A stretch of DNA of 64,000 bases from Rhodamnia argentea (Eukaryota > Streptophyta > Magnoliopsida > Myrtales > Myrtaceae), in contig NC_063154.1 in NCBI RefSeq assembly GCF_020921035.1, positions 2,790,001 through 2,854,000 on the forward strand, in the 5' to 3' direction. Positions within the stretch are counted from its first letter, which is position 1, and each line of letters starts with the position of its first letter. Under the pieces are notes generated by a model, which was not told where the DNA came from, made no database searches, and saw only the letters and a list, made by a program, of their open reading frames with translations. A program made the translations under genes and the position numbers. Shown here one piece after another: positions 12,673 through 24,200 of the stretch.

Positions 12673-13718
12673 TAAAATTTATTCACCCCCTTGTAAAGGG
12701 GCAGGCAAGTGCGGCTGACATATGGATGCTGCAATCGTTGTAAAGCGTAGTTCCGCGTTCACTTTGTTACCAAGCTATTGAAGCTATCGAGTAGAAAGAA
12801 TTGTTTGTTGTTGGCCTCTCTCGATTCTGGTCTTGGTAGTTCCAGCTTTTTTAGTTTCCATTTGTTACTGCAAGTATTCTGAAGTCTTCGTATGGATTAT
12901 TTTTAGTTTCCATAATGTTACTGCAAGTATTCTGGAGCCGTCGTACGGATTTTTCTTTCTTCCTCGAGATTTCTGGTCGCTCATTGCGGTTGTACTTCTT
13001 CCCATTCTTCTATAACTGCAGCAAAGATTGTACTTTGGTGCCTAGTTTTGCTTCTTCGTTTTGTTAATTCCATTTCCCCTTTTTTCTTTGTTCCTTCTTC
13101 CTCCTGTTTACACGCATAAGCAAAAGCAAAACAGGAATCACATCCCACTTTCCTGAATGTGTCCGACATCACCTGCTCCCCTGAGGCGTATGTATGGCTT
13201 GAAAAGCCAAAGTAAACAAGAATGGAAACTTCCCAAACAAAGCAGTCATTCGTCCCCAGCTTTGGATTTGCAATCTGAGGATTTCTACACCGGAAATTAG
13301 TAACTACAAAGCATAGTTAACAATTTCCTAAAATCTGTGTACCAATTTTCGTGATTATTCTCTAGGTCACAGGTAGGAGACAGTCAATGATAATTCGATG
13401 TGTGTAACCCCTTTACCCAGATGAAAATTTGCAAAAACAAATTTCTGTAATTGGCAGAATTGTACCTGGGCACTTCTACTACTGTAATTGGCAGATAGGC
13501 ATAATCATCAACAAAATGTCTACATGTAGACCAGCGGCATTTAAAGAAACAAGTGCATTGAAAAACTGGATTTGTCATTTTATCAATAATTTCAACTCTC
13601 TCGATTAAAGACATTCCCTTCAAGGGGTGGACAACGGACAAATAAGCAGTTGCAATGGAGGATCTCGAAGCAGAACTGAAGACTGAAACCCTACCAACCG
13701 ATGCCACCTCCTACAAAA
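12673..13718. other. convergent intergenic region between P5CS and p32 gene
   Basis: The 3' ends of P5CS (+) and the p32 gene (-) face each other across about 1.1 kb. T-rich and A-rich stretches suitable for 3' UTRs are present, and a TTTTTAGTTTCCAT-like stretch occurs twice (about 12848 and 12900). No open frame here has a recognisable domain. Confidence 0.6.
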
Positions 13719-15419
13719 TTATGCCTCCACAAACTTCTTGAGGTTCTTCAACCACATCAAGTACTCTCTGCTGTCTTTGTTGATCATGTATTCATGCAAG
13801 AAATTGGTCGTGCTGGGCTTGATTCCTCTAATCTCTAAATACTTGTGAAATGCTTTCTGCAGGTTCTCATCCAAATCCCTGGAGAAGAGGGAAAGCACGA
13901 GAGAAAATGAAATAGTTAGGTCGAGGGACTGTGTGTGACACTAATAAAGGCCAGATACAAACTGTGTATCTTACAGATAAGGGGGGACATGAAAACAAAA
14001 AGAGCTTACTGAAAATCAGGCCCTTCATAAGCAATTTGGTCCTCAGAGTCTTCTGGATTCTTAACGGCCAAGCTATCGATTACGATTTCATCGGGGTAAG
14101 CAGTGCAGCCAAATTCAATAAACTGTCCGTTCCCCTTGGCAATGCTTACGACTAGAGGAATGCTCGACTGATTAGCCTTCTCGTCGTGGTCGTCCTGGTT
14201 GTTGTCATCACCATCTTCTCCGGTCACAAGATCAGGCATGCTGACTTCAACTTTTATCTCTTCACCCTCATACTCCCTTGACAATGTAATGGTTTGAAAT
14301 CCAGGCTTGTCTTCAATTTGAAACGGGAATCCACCTGGTGCCTCCTCAACCTATAAACCAGGTAATAAGTTCAAACGAAAACGTGAATCTCCTAGGGGAA
14401 TAACGCTCCATTTCATATTTTCGTAATTCTTATTTGAATTGATTTTTTTTTTTTTTTTTGGCTTCGAACCCTGTCGGTTGGTCTCTCCGCACAGATGGAG
14501 AGTTTCTCAGAACGAGGAAATTCAAAATCGGTATAGTTAGTTTTTCTCCCCTAGCAGGCTAGCACATTGTACGCAGTTTCGCATAACAAAGCACGAGCGA
14601 AAGCATATTTAATGGCATGATCTTTAATAGAAAATTAAAAGCTAGTTGGGTTTAGAAACATGTCTCTTCCTTAAGTTATGTCTACTCTTCTACAAAAAAA
14701 CAAAGAAGGTTCAACCATTTGCCTAAAAGAATGTCATCTTTGTTTTCTCTGCCAGGAGAGTTTAACCAGATGACACAAATTTCTCCATGATCCTGTTTTT
14801 CTCATGATCCCAAATTAAGAGGTACGCATATCAGGAAGGAAAAACCTCAGCTACATTAGCACCTACAAAGATCATTTGATCATAAAAGCGCATTGCGACT
14901 GTAGTAAGACTCAGCAGCTTATGCCCGACAATCATTAGTCCTTCGGGTGTGTCTCGACCCGGAATTTGTGTGTTCATCAACATATATTAATTTATCTCGC
15001 CAAAACAGAGCAGCCTACCGTTACGAAATGATCTTCATTCCTATCAGAGTCAAATAAAACGCGCCAACAAATTCCTTCCCACCCCCCATTTCCTAGAGAG
15101 CAAACACCATTCAAAAGTCATAATCAAGCAACAACATCGGGTATCGTCAGCTCACCCGATCGTGGTCGTCGGTTTCCTCGGCGCACTGGATCTCCGACTC
15201 GAGGATACGGCGGAGAGTCTCGTCGGAGCTGGGCCTCTTCGTGGAGTAGCTACGAGGAGGCAGAAACGGACTGAGGCGAGGCTCGCTGGAAACGATCCTC
15301 GCCTGGTTAAGAGCGGTGAAGATGGCAGAGTGGCAATTCCGCTGGCTCCGGAGAGCACGGACCGCGACAGGCGCGAAAGAGGAGGCCGATCGGCGAAGAA
15401 TAGAAGAGAACGCCGCCAT
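13719..15419 (-). CDS. mitochondrial glycoprotein p32/MAM33 family protein, 3 exons, 254 aa
   Basis: Exons on the complement: 15419-15156 (88 codons), 14350-14010 and 13878-13719, all with GT-AG junctions and consistent phases. The N terminus is Arg/Ser/Ala-rich without acidic residues (MAAFSSILRRSASSFAP...), a typical mitochondrial presequence. Exon 2 encodes GGFPFQIEDKPGFQTITL and an acidic insert, GEDGDDNNQDDHDEK. The C terminus has the family signature FHKYLEIRGI and ends YLMWLKNLKKFVEA. Members form acidic doughnut-shaped trimers of the mitochondrial matrix, linked to oxidative phosphorylation and mitochondrial translation; the precise plant role is less clear. Length is normal for plant members. 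The gene converges with P5CS and has a promoter rich in telo boxes and site II motifs. Confidence 0.93.
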
Positions 15420-15454
15420 TCCTCAGCAGTTGCGAGAGAGAGAGAGATAGAGAG

Positions 15455-15701
15455 AAGGGGTAGGGTTTATAGGGTTTCTAGGGTTTAAGGGGAGAGGGAC
15501 GGACAGAAGCTAACGAGAATTTAGGGTTTTAGAACAAGTTAGGTGAAGAAGAGTCAAGACTTCGAACTCTTAGGCAGACGATAAGGCGCGTCGTATATCT
15601 CTAGGGGACTGGGCTGTCAAGTGAGCCCATAGAGCCCATTAAGAATAATTATGGGCCTCTGGGTAAGGGTCATGTAGGCCCATTAGAAAAGTGTTTGGGC
15701 T
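15455..15701 (-). promoter_or_regulatory. telo boxes and six site II (TGGGCY) elements upstream of p32 gene
   Basis: Read in the gene's direction, AAACCCTA-type telo boxes sit at about 15463-15487 and 15523-15530. Six TGGGCC/TGGGCT cores in either orientation lie at 15610-15615, 15624-15629, 15633-15638, 15652-15657, 15677-15682 and 15696-15701. Telo boxes paired with site II motifs are known from plant promoters of ribosomal and mitochondrial biogenesis genes, where TCP factors bind site II. A GA-repeat (15435-15456) lies in the leader. No TATA box is seen. Confidence 0.75.
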
Positions 15702-18096
15702 CTATCAGAATGAAACCGACTCTCATACTTTTTATTCTGAAAAATTTTCAAACAAACGCCATTTCACGTCGAGACCCATTTCTCAAAAGAGTCTCAAGAG
15801 TGGATATTATCTCAAATAAGGCCTTTAAAGCTTGTCTGGGTCGCACGTGCAAATTCGCTGCTGAAGAAAAAAGACAAATTTTGTTTGGTCTCTATTCAAT
15901 TATGGAGCGTGTAAGATAATAAAAATTTAAGGTTTAATGAGATAGCTTTTAAAATGAGTTTTGTGTGATTGAGGTCGATTAAAACCTTGTAGACAATGAA
16001 TCTCTCTCTCTCTTGTTCAATGGAAAATGCATGATTAATCACAATAAGTGAGCTCGAGAGGCATAGGCGGCACTTCTCTCGTATCGCAGAGGCGGCTTTG
16101 GAGTTTTGGTTTAGTTTCTCCGGTGGCAGTTGACGATGGAGATCGTTGTCCTAATCTTAGGTTTTGCTACTTCAGAAAAACACTTAATCAAAACTCGATG
16201 ACATAAAACCGATTTTTAAATACGACAGAATTGATCTTAGCATGTGCAAGATCTGACGGGCTTAATAAGCTGGAGCTGGACTGATAAGCACTGGGGAATG
16301 GCCGCTGACGGCTTCAATTATAGTAGGACCCAAAAGATTTTCAATGATTTTTCAGCGCTAATTGTCCTTTCCTGTTTTATTTTATTAAAATAATTAATCT
16401 GCTTCTTTTATTTTATTTTTTTATTTATTTTGTTTCTTTGCGATGATTATAGTTGCTATTTCACATCACAAAAAAAGGGTAGGCCAGTCTGGCATCTTCC
16501 TTTCTTTGTTCCGGAAGAACATGCATGAATCGCGTGGATCTTCGTCCCCTCATCTTGAAATCTTTACACGAGTGACGTTGCATCCCCACCCCCAACAAAA
16601 GTTTAATAGAATTAGTGGGATTTGATTTAATCAACGCAAATACTTAAATGCACAAGTCATAATGAACCATGCCAAAACCATCTACCAGGCATGGATCATG
16701 GCATTACAAATCTTCACCCAAAAAAAAAAAAGGGGGCGTAGTTGGGGACCAAAATGGTCGTCAGGCATCAATCATGCGCATACAGAGAATGCCCTGTATT
16801 CATATCCTTCGTACCTGACTATTGTGTCCGCTCTCGGGAAAAAATTCAACTTTCACACCGACGATAGAAGTCCTTTCGATCATCGCACGCATTGGAAATA
16901 TCGGCACCATATTGATCGATTTACAGACAATTGGATACGATCCCAGTGATTTCAAAGAGCACATTCGCAACAACATGAATCTGGATGGTCTTGAATTAGA
17001 GACCACCGACAGGATGCTTGTCAAGGCAAAACACAAGGCCTAAAGTTTCATGGGATTCGCTTCACACGCTTCCCTCTTACGAAACGAAACCCATTCGAGA
17101 CACGCAATGCTGAGGTGTGTGTGACTGGACAAGGGCTAAGCTTTACGAAATACTCTGGCGGCACAAAGGAAACGTCATCAAATCTTCAAACTGCTTTGGG
17201 GAACTAAATTCACAAGCTCCTGCACCGGTGCCGGTTCTGTCTCTCCAACAAAGAAAGGAAGGATGTTCACAGTAACCGATCCAACAGTGCATTAAAGGGC
17301 ACGTTAAGATGTGTTGCAAAGAAAACTACAACGAACTCATTCAAACCGGTACCCGAGCTGACAGATACTGTGAAACTGCCCTTTCTTCTGTACAAAGTGT
17401 GTGTATCTAGAGAATGCCTGAGATCTGTGGATTAGCTAGCAGTCTTGAGAAGCAAGCGAAGTAGCAGTCCTTCTGTTTCTGAACTGTCCGTCCAGACAGA
17501 ACATAAAAACAATCGAGAATCTCCACATGGGGCAACTCGTGACTCTCATTATGTGACTTCTGTCATTGGAACTTGGGCTCCACGCACGTGCCACAATTCA
17601 TGCAGCCAACACATGGTCTGTGGGGCCAATGGAGAGTTTGCTTTGCAGAGCACCCACACCAATGAATACAAGAAACAGACAGTTGTAGAAAATGGAGTAT
17701 CCAGCAAACATAATATGCCTAGTCTTTCCCTACACAGTTCTGCACAAAAAAGGCCAGAGAGACCAACACATGATTCAACTTTATTTCTATACATTTTCTA
17801 GAGATTGAAAAGCTCACACCAATCATAATTTATGCCCTTTCACTCCACAAGACGCCGACCCTCCAACACACATGAACTTCCAACCTCACTTCACTCCCAA
17901 ACTTGAAGCAAGCGACCGACTTGTACACTTGTGCAAGAGAAAGAGAAAGGGAAAGGGGGAAAAACATGAACAGACAAAGAAAAAAAAAACAAAGCACCTC
18001 TCTTCTTTTTTCCCTCTTCCTTTTTCCGTTTTTTGAACATGGATAGAATACAGACCCTACGCACATGCTCTACTTACTTGCCTAAACATCTTACTC
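15702..18096. other. intergenic; 3' side of the GDP-mannose pyrophosphorylase gene
   Basis: This is mixed-composition DNA between two minus-strand genes. The stretch nearest 18096 should include the 3' UTR of the pyrophosphorylase gene. An open frame at 16822-17043 (+, 73 aa, ending LELETTDRMLVKAKHKA) reads like natural protein but has no flanking support, and I do not recognise it. Another at 17445-17801 is low-complexity. A GC-balanced block (17000-17650) lacks the AT bias of typical intergenic DNA here. No mobile element is recognised. Confidence 0.4.
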
Positions 18097-19853
18097 TCAC
18101 ATGACAATCTCTGGTTTCCAAATACTAGACTTGATCTCCTTGTGCGGTAGGACGACACCTCCGTTGCTGTAGATTTCATCCCCGACATGGACATCTTCCC
18201 CCAGTATAGTCATGTTTTCTACTCTGGCCCACTGCCCAACCGTCGAGTGCCATCCTATGATGCTGCTGGAAATGCAAGCATGCTTCTTGATGCGGACTCC
18301 ACGCATGACTGTGCAGCGAGATAGTCTAACTCCCGATTCGACCACACAGCCTGGACCAATTGCCACGTCAGGACCAATCAGACATCCCTCACCAATCTTA
18401 GCGGTCTCGTGCACCAAGACGTTGCCGATAATGTGGGGTCCAGTTGCCAATTTCTCTGATGACTTCTTTCTGGTCGAGTCAAGGTAGAGTCTCAGCCCTG
18501 TGATGTAATCCCTCGGCTGTCCAATGTCCATCCAGAACCCAGGTAAGACCATTGCGTAGAGCTGATTCTCGGCTGCAATCTTGGGGAAAACCTCCTTCTC
18601 GATGGAAGTAGGCCTCAGTTGGATCCGATCAAGGACCGAAGGGTTCAGCAAGTATATTCCGGCATTAATTTTGTTGCCAACAAACAGTTTTGGCTTTTCC
18701 ACAAATTTCTCAACTCTACCAGTTGATTCTTCCATGATCACCACACCATACTTTGACGGCTCATCCACCTGCATGATGGACGACGGAGTTTTGGGTTCTT
18801 GTCAGTGTGCACATAGTCTTTAGCTTTAAATTCCTCCACTCAAAGGAAGGAGCATAAATGAACGAGGAATGAATGAGTAGGACATTCACCTTTGTTACCA
18901 TTATAGAGGCCTCTCCTCCATGGGCTTTGTGGAATTCGATCATTTCTTTGAGTGGGTACTCGCTTATAACATCACTGTTGAGAACAAAAAACGGCTCACC
19001 AGAATCATCCAGCAACTTGTCCCTTGCCAAAGCAAGAGGGCCAGCAGTTCCAAGTGGCTCAGTTTCTTGTGAGCATGTGATCTTAATTCCAAGCTTGCTC
19101 TCAAAGTCTTTCAAGAAATTCAGCATAATCTGAAAAATTAAAGAGTATATCAAATCATCAAACTAAAAATACCCCACTCACTGAACGCGTATCATAGACA
19201 GACATATTGTCGAAACATTCACCTCTGGTTGGTAATTGATAGCCAAAACCACTTCACTCACTCCAATGGCCTTGAGTGCCTCTATCTGTACAATCCAGAG
19301 AGGAATAAGCTTAAGTAAAAGCAGCCACCAAGGACGTAGATTCTTCATCAAGAATTAAGTATCATCATCCAAAAAATAAAGCGATTCAAATGCTAAAACA
19401 GTCTGACCAAAAAAAAAAAAAATTCTAAAACAGTGTTTGAACTATTCGAAATAACTATGATCTGCCGGCTCTCCTAAGATGCTATATCTTACTTGTTAGA
19501 GAAAAAGCATGTTGATAATCTAACGAATCATCAAAGAACAAAGAACATGGTAGATATAGCTAAAACCGGTCTGCAGCCAATAGTGAATTTACAGTAGGAT
19601 TATACTCTTACACTGCTCACGGACTGAATACATCTCACAAGTAAATTCACAACCAAGATGAAGTTATCTCCAAGGATAGGAGAGCAAACATGATCAAACA
19701 GCATCAGAATAAACTTTCAAACAAAAGGATCTGAAACAATACCTGATGCAGGATCATGGGTTTGTTAGCAAAGTCAACAAGTGGCTTGGGGACACTAAGT
19801 GTCAGAGGCCTCAACCGAGTCCCAAATCCACCAACAAGAATTAGAGCCTTCAT
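18097..19853 (-). CDS. VTC1/CYT1: mannose-1-phosphate guanylyltransferase (GDP-mannose pyrophosphorylase), 361 aa
   Basis: The enzyme makes GDP-mannose from mannose-1-phosphate and GTP in the cytosol, feeding ascorbate synthesis, protein N-glycosylation and cell-wall polymers. Exons on the complement: 19853-19743, 19285-19223, 19129-18890 and 18768-18097, all GT-AG and in phase. The 361-residue length equals Arabidopsis CYT1/VTC1. Residues 7-24 hold the nucleotidyltransferase signature [17 protein letters not shown]; Pro22, the residue altered in Arabidopsis vtc1-1, is intact. FVEKP and [14 protein letters not shown] follow. The C terminus is a left-handed beta-helix of hexapeptide repeats ([17 protein letters not shown]) ending IWKPEIVM. 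The upstream in-frame ATG at 19988 lies in the likely leader and is not used here. A fragment of exon 4 is duplicated at 28274-28427. Confidence 0.97.
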
Positions 19854-21231
19854 TATGAAACTGTCCCTAGGTTCCTGTAGGTTACAAAATCTGTATATCA
19901 AAGGCGAGTTGAGATAAATGCCGGTTTCTTCAATCTTGTATACACTTATAGGCAGATCAATTGCACGCCCTTCCTCATATACTGCCATGAAGGGAGAAAC
20001 GGCTCTAATAAACTCCTAGTCGACATCAAAAGTGTTTCTAAAGCTGTAAAAAGATGCCAGATGCAAACAAAAGCAACACCAATCTATCAAGTCACAGATA
20101 AAACACCACAGGATACGGATTAAAGAAACAACAAAAGACGGAAGGACCACAGCTTACATCACCACATTTAAAGCGCGGGAAAAAGCAAACTGGTAGCAGG
20201 AAACAAATTCCAGCTGCAATACAGCCTGGACTTATAAATGAGAGAAACAAATGAGTTTGTCCACAACCAAATGCTAGTGGGAACTCGCGGTTACAACCCG
20301 AGATTCAAAATGACGAATATACCTCATAATGGAAACATACCAATAACATGTTAAATAGTTATAACACAACGACATCTTGCCATCACTACCTTCGGACAAT
20401 ATGGACAAAGCTCATTTTAAGCAAAAACTCATAAAACCGCATGCATAATTCCAAGCCTAAGATAAAATCACTGAAATAACAGGAACTATAGGTACTCAAC
20501 AGGGTGAAAGAAAGGGAATATTTTCATTCAGTGTGAGCCAGAAACGGATGTGGCTACATATCGACAAAGAGGAACACTCACACACTCCAGTAGCGGGATC
20601 AGATTACGGTTCACAAGAACTAGCAGCAAATAATAGCAGATCTAACGCCCCCCGCCCCCCACAAAAAAAATTGTTTTTTTTAGCAGCTATTAAGGCTAAA
20701 ACGCGCTTAAAGAGGCACGTTTCGATGAACGAGGGAAGATACACGGAGGTGATCTATGAATTACCTACACCACCGACACTTCTTAAAAGCTGAAAACGAA
20801 GGCTAAAGAAAGAGAAAAGGAGAGAAAAGAAAAGGGGCAGGAAAATGTCAATCAGAAGCCAAGACAAACAACGGAGAAAGCCCTTTCAAGAAAAGCCATG
20901 AATGTATGTGGGGACAGAGCTCCGAATTGAAAACAGCTCCTCCCACAGAACAAACCCAGAATCAAACACCCATTACATTACCAAAAGCGTTCAATTCACG
21001 CAGAAGTGAAGGAACCACCTCGCAAATCAGTCACATTCCTTCAATACCTGACCGGATCCGGACGACAGAGAGACCGCAAACCCCGAGCTGGGAACGAATT
21101 TAGAGGAGCCGGAAGCGAGTTGCTCTCGCTTCGCTTGAGACAACCCCCCCACCGGAGGATCAGGGGGCGAGATGATTAGCTGTGGAGAGCGAAGAGCAAT
21201 GGCAAAGAGAGAGATTGGTGGGTATTTATAT
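19854..21231 (-). promoter_or_regulatory. leader and core promoter of the GDP-mannose pyrophosphorylase gene
   Basis: On the complement, TATAAATA (21230-21223) is followed by a CT-rich leader start (about 21200-21120). A splice-acceptor-like CTACAG occurs about 25 bp upstream of the start codon (near 19880). This fits a leader interrupted by a long intron, as I recall for the Arabidopsis orthologue. Short plus-strand open frames here (20533-20793, 20906-21103) have no recognisable domain. Exact leader exons cannot be set without transcripts. Confidence 0.55.
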
Positions 21232-21234
21232 GTG

Positions 21235-24200
21235 TGGCCTCCATTAACGGACACTCAAAGCTCTTCGCAATCCATGCGGTACCCGAAATTAAAAATGAAG
21301 ACGAAAATTCGGAAATCACGAAGGGTTTTTTTTTTGGCTTTTTGTGTGGTCCAAGGAAATTCGGGGGGTCCGGGGAGTGGTTTCGTGGTTGTTTCAGTTT
21401 TTGGCCGCTTCGAGAGGTTAGGGATAAAATCGTACTTTCCTAATTGTGGGTCAAAAACAAAAGGGGGAAGAAAGCGGTTTTGATTATTGAGAATGTTCTT
21501 TTACGGAAAAGATGATTGGTCGACATAATTTTTCGAATTTGTTTTAGCTAATTAATCTTATTTTATTTTATTTAAAAAATTACAACTTATATTGCCATGA
21601 TTCAATTCGGATCCACATTATTGATTTCTCATTATCAGACCCAGTTAAAACTACGGAACTTAAGTTTAACTATTCAAAAAACTATATGTGAGCATCCACT
21701 CATAGCACAGGTATGATACTAATATTACTAAAAAATCTTGCTTTACAAATCATAGACATTCGGCAAAAGAGACGTTTCAAATATTTTTTCGGTTGTTTGC
21801 GGATCCCGACTGTTACCTTCATCTTAGAATACGTAGATTTCCTTAGCCGATGCCATAGTTTTAGGCATGATATTCAATCATTCCTTATGGATGGCAACTT
21901 CCATTATCAGTTTGTTGTTCTACGCTAATCATATTGTCAATTTTAATTCACATGGATGTTCTTGGATCAAGTAAGCTACACTTACAATTATGAAACCGAA
22001 AAGACTGTAAATACGCTCCCTCTTAGATAAGTTGGGATTTCAAATTGATTTGTTTTAAGATTTCTTGTTCAACATAGAATGGATGTTTTAAGTTGGGGCT
22101 CCCACACCCTTCTTCCCCCCCCCCAAGGCCCTTTGGGTTATTTTGTTTCTGAATAATTACATTTTAACCAGTGAAATGAAGTTACTTCATAATCCCACCC
22201 GAAAAAAAAAAAAAGGGAAGTAAGAACTACCATGGGAAAAGTGTCCAAACAAGGTCCAAAAAAAAATGTACAGAAAAGAAAAATAAGACAAAAAGAAAAA
22301 AACAAAAAATTCATTAGAATATTAAAAAAATATCCACGTCAATGACAACTTGCCATGTAGGACAATTAGTGTGCTCGCCAACGATTTCCGGCAAAAATTG
22401 ATCGCTTAGACTCAATTGGCACAAATACAAAATGTTTAGAATTAAATTGGCGGTAATAAAATGTTTATGATTGAATTGACATCAATGTCACCCAATGCTG
22501 ACGAGGGTCGCCAACCCTCTCTTGGGGGCTTGCGGGGGTAGGCCAGCGACCCTAGCAGGTCTTAAATTATTAAAAAAATCATAAAAGAAAGATAAAAAAA
22601 GGAACAAATAACAAATATATTAAAAAATATAAAAAAATATCCACATCAATTTCCGATGTACCAAGTGGGACAATCAACGTCCACGCCAGCTATTTTTGGT
22701 CAAATTGGCTGAATGGATTTAATTGGCACAAATACAAAAAAGTTTATGAATGAATTGGCACCAATAAAAAGTTGATTGAATTGGTATAAATATAATAGGT
22801 TTAATACTTTTTCGACACTTTTCCCGAACTACTGCTATACAGGACAATAAAATAGCAAACGACTCATATCCAAATGTATAGTCACAATATATTTCGAAAT
22901 ATAAGAACAAATCGAGTAAAGAGCGAGATGCAAAAAAAATTATTGAAGATTACACGCGATCTATTTGTTATTCAAATCCATATCGTGTGTGTATATATAT
23001 TCTGAATAATGGTGTTAGGTTAGGTGAAAAGAAGGAACAAACAAACAAAAAGGCAAATATGAAAGTGGGACAAGAAAATTAAAATCATGGAAAATCATCC
23101 AAGAAGCCATCCTTCATCCCCATTATAAATAAAAATCGGGGGGAAAGGACATTATAAAAGTTGCATTATACCTTACCAATAAATAAATAAATAAATAAAA
23201 GTTGCATTATATGATGGAGTAACATGCGACTTCGTACTAAGCTAGTACAAAATAGGAAACCGCACTTCACTCATACTCATCGACAGCTTGCCAAAATACC
23301 CACGCGACGGCAAGAGTGGAGCTACGTTCGTTGTGCCTATGAAGGTCCATCAGCGGGGAAAGCAACAAAAAAATGTCGTAAACTTATTACATTGATACTA
23401 ATTTAGTCTATTCGATCAATTTTGATAAAAACATCAGCGACATGAACTTTAGCCTTAGTTCAAGCGTTCTACGTGGCATGACCGACGTTGACATTGACAA
23501 ATTTACAATTTTTTATACTTTTTCTGATTTTTTTATTTTTTTATTGTAGCCAGCAATGGCTTGGGCGAGGGCCGCGACCCTCACCCGCCAGAATGAAAAA
23601 ATTGAAAGTAAAAACAAAAAACAAAATAAGAAAAAGGGCGGGGTTATTTCTACTCCATTTGGCTAAGCCACTACTTTTTTCAAACAACAGACCGAAACAC
23701 CTTTCTATCTCTTCAATTTATTATTTTTTTGATCAACCTAACTAACATAATTGTCTTTGTTTCTATTTCTCTTTAAGTTAGCAATTTCACATTATAAATA
23801 TCAAATTACACCGAATAAAATATCATCTTATCATGCATTATGTTATCACTTTGCTTAGATAAGGTCTTTATTTTTAATTACAAAAATTGTATAAAAGGTT
23901 AGATATTTCTAGTTATAATGGTTTATGAACACACAATTGACTGCTTATTTTTTATGAAATAATTTGAGAGAAACTTTATTTCAAAGTTGAAAATTAAAAT
24001 TCAATCTAATGATTTAGTAATTTTTGACCTTGTGGATGATTTTCTGTAATAAATTTATAGGTTTCTAAAGCTAAACATCGTTGATTTATGCATCCTTTTG
24101 AGCTTGGATGTGGTTGAAAATTTATTTACATATTTTGTACTTTCAATCTCGCACTAGATTTTTTTAGGGGAAAATTTTAAGCATATTTTGAAGTTTTGAT

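Noticed and set aside
15463-15530. Interstitial telomere repeat (GGGTTTATAGGGTTTCTAGGG...)
   Set aside because: Only a few imperfect units occur, placed in a promoter leader; telo boxes explain them better.
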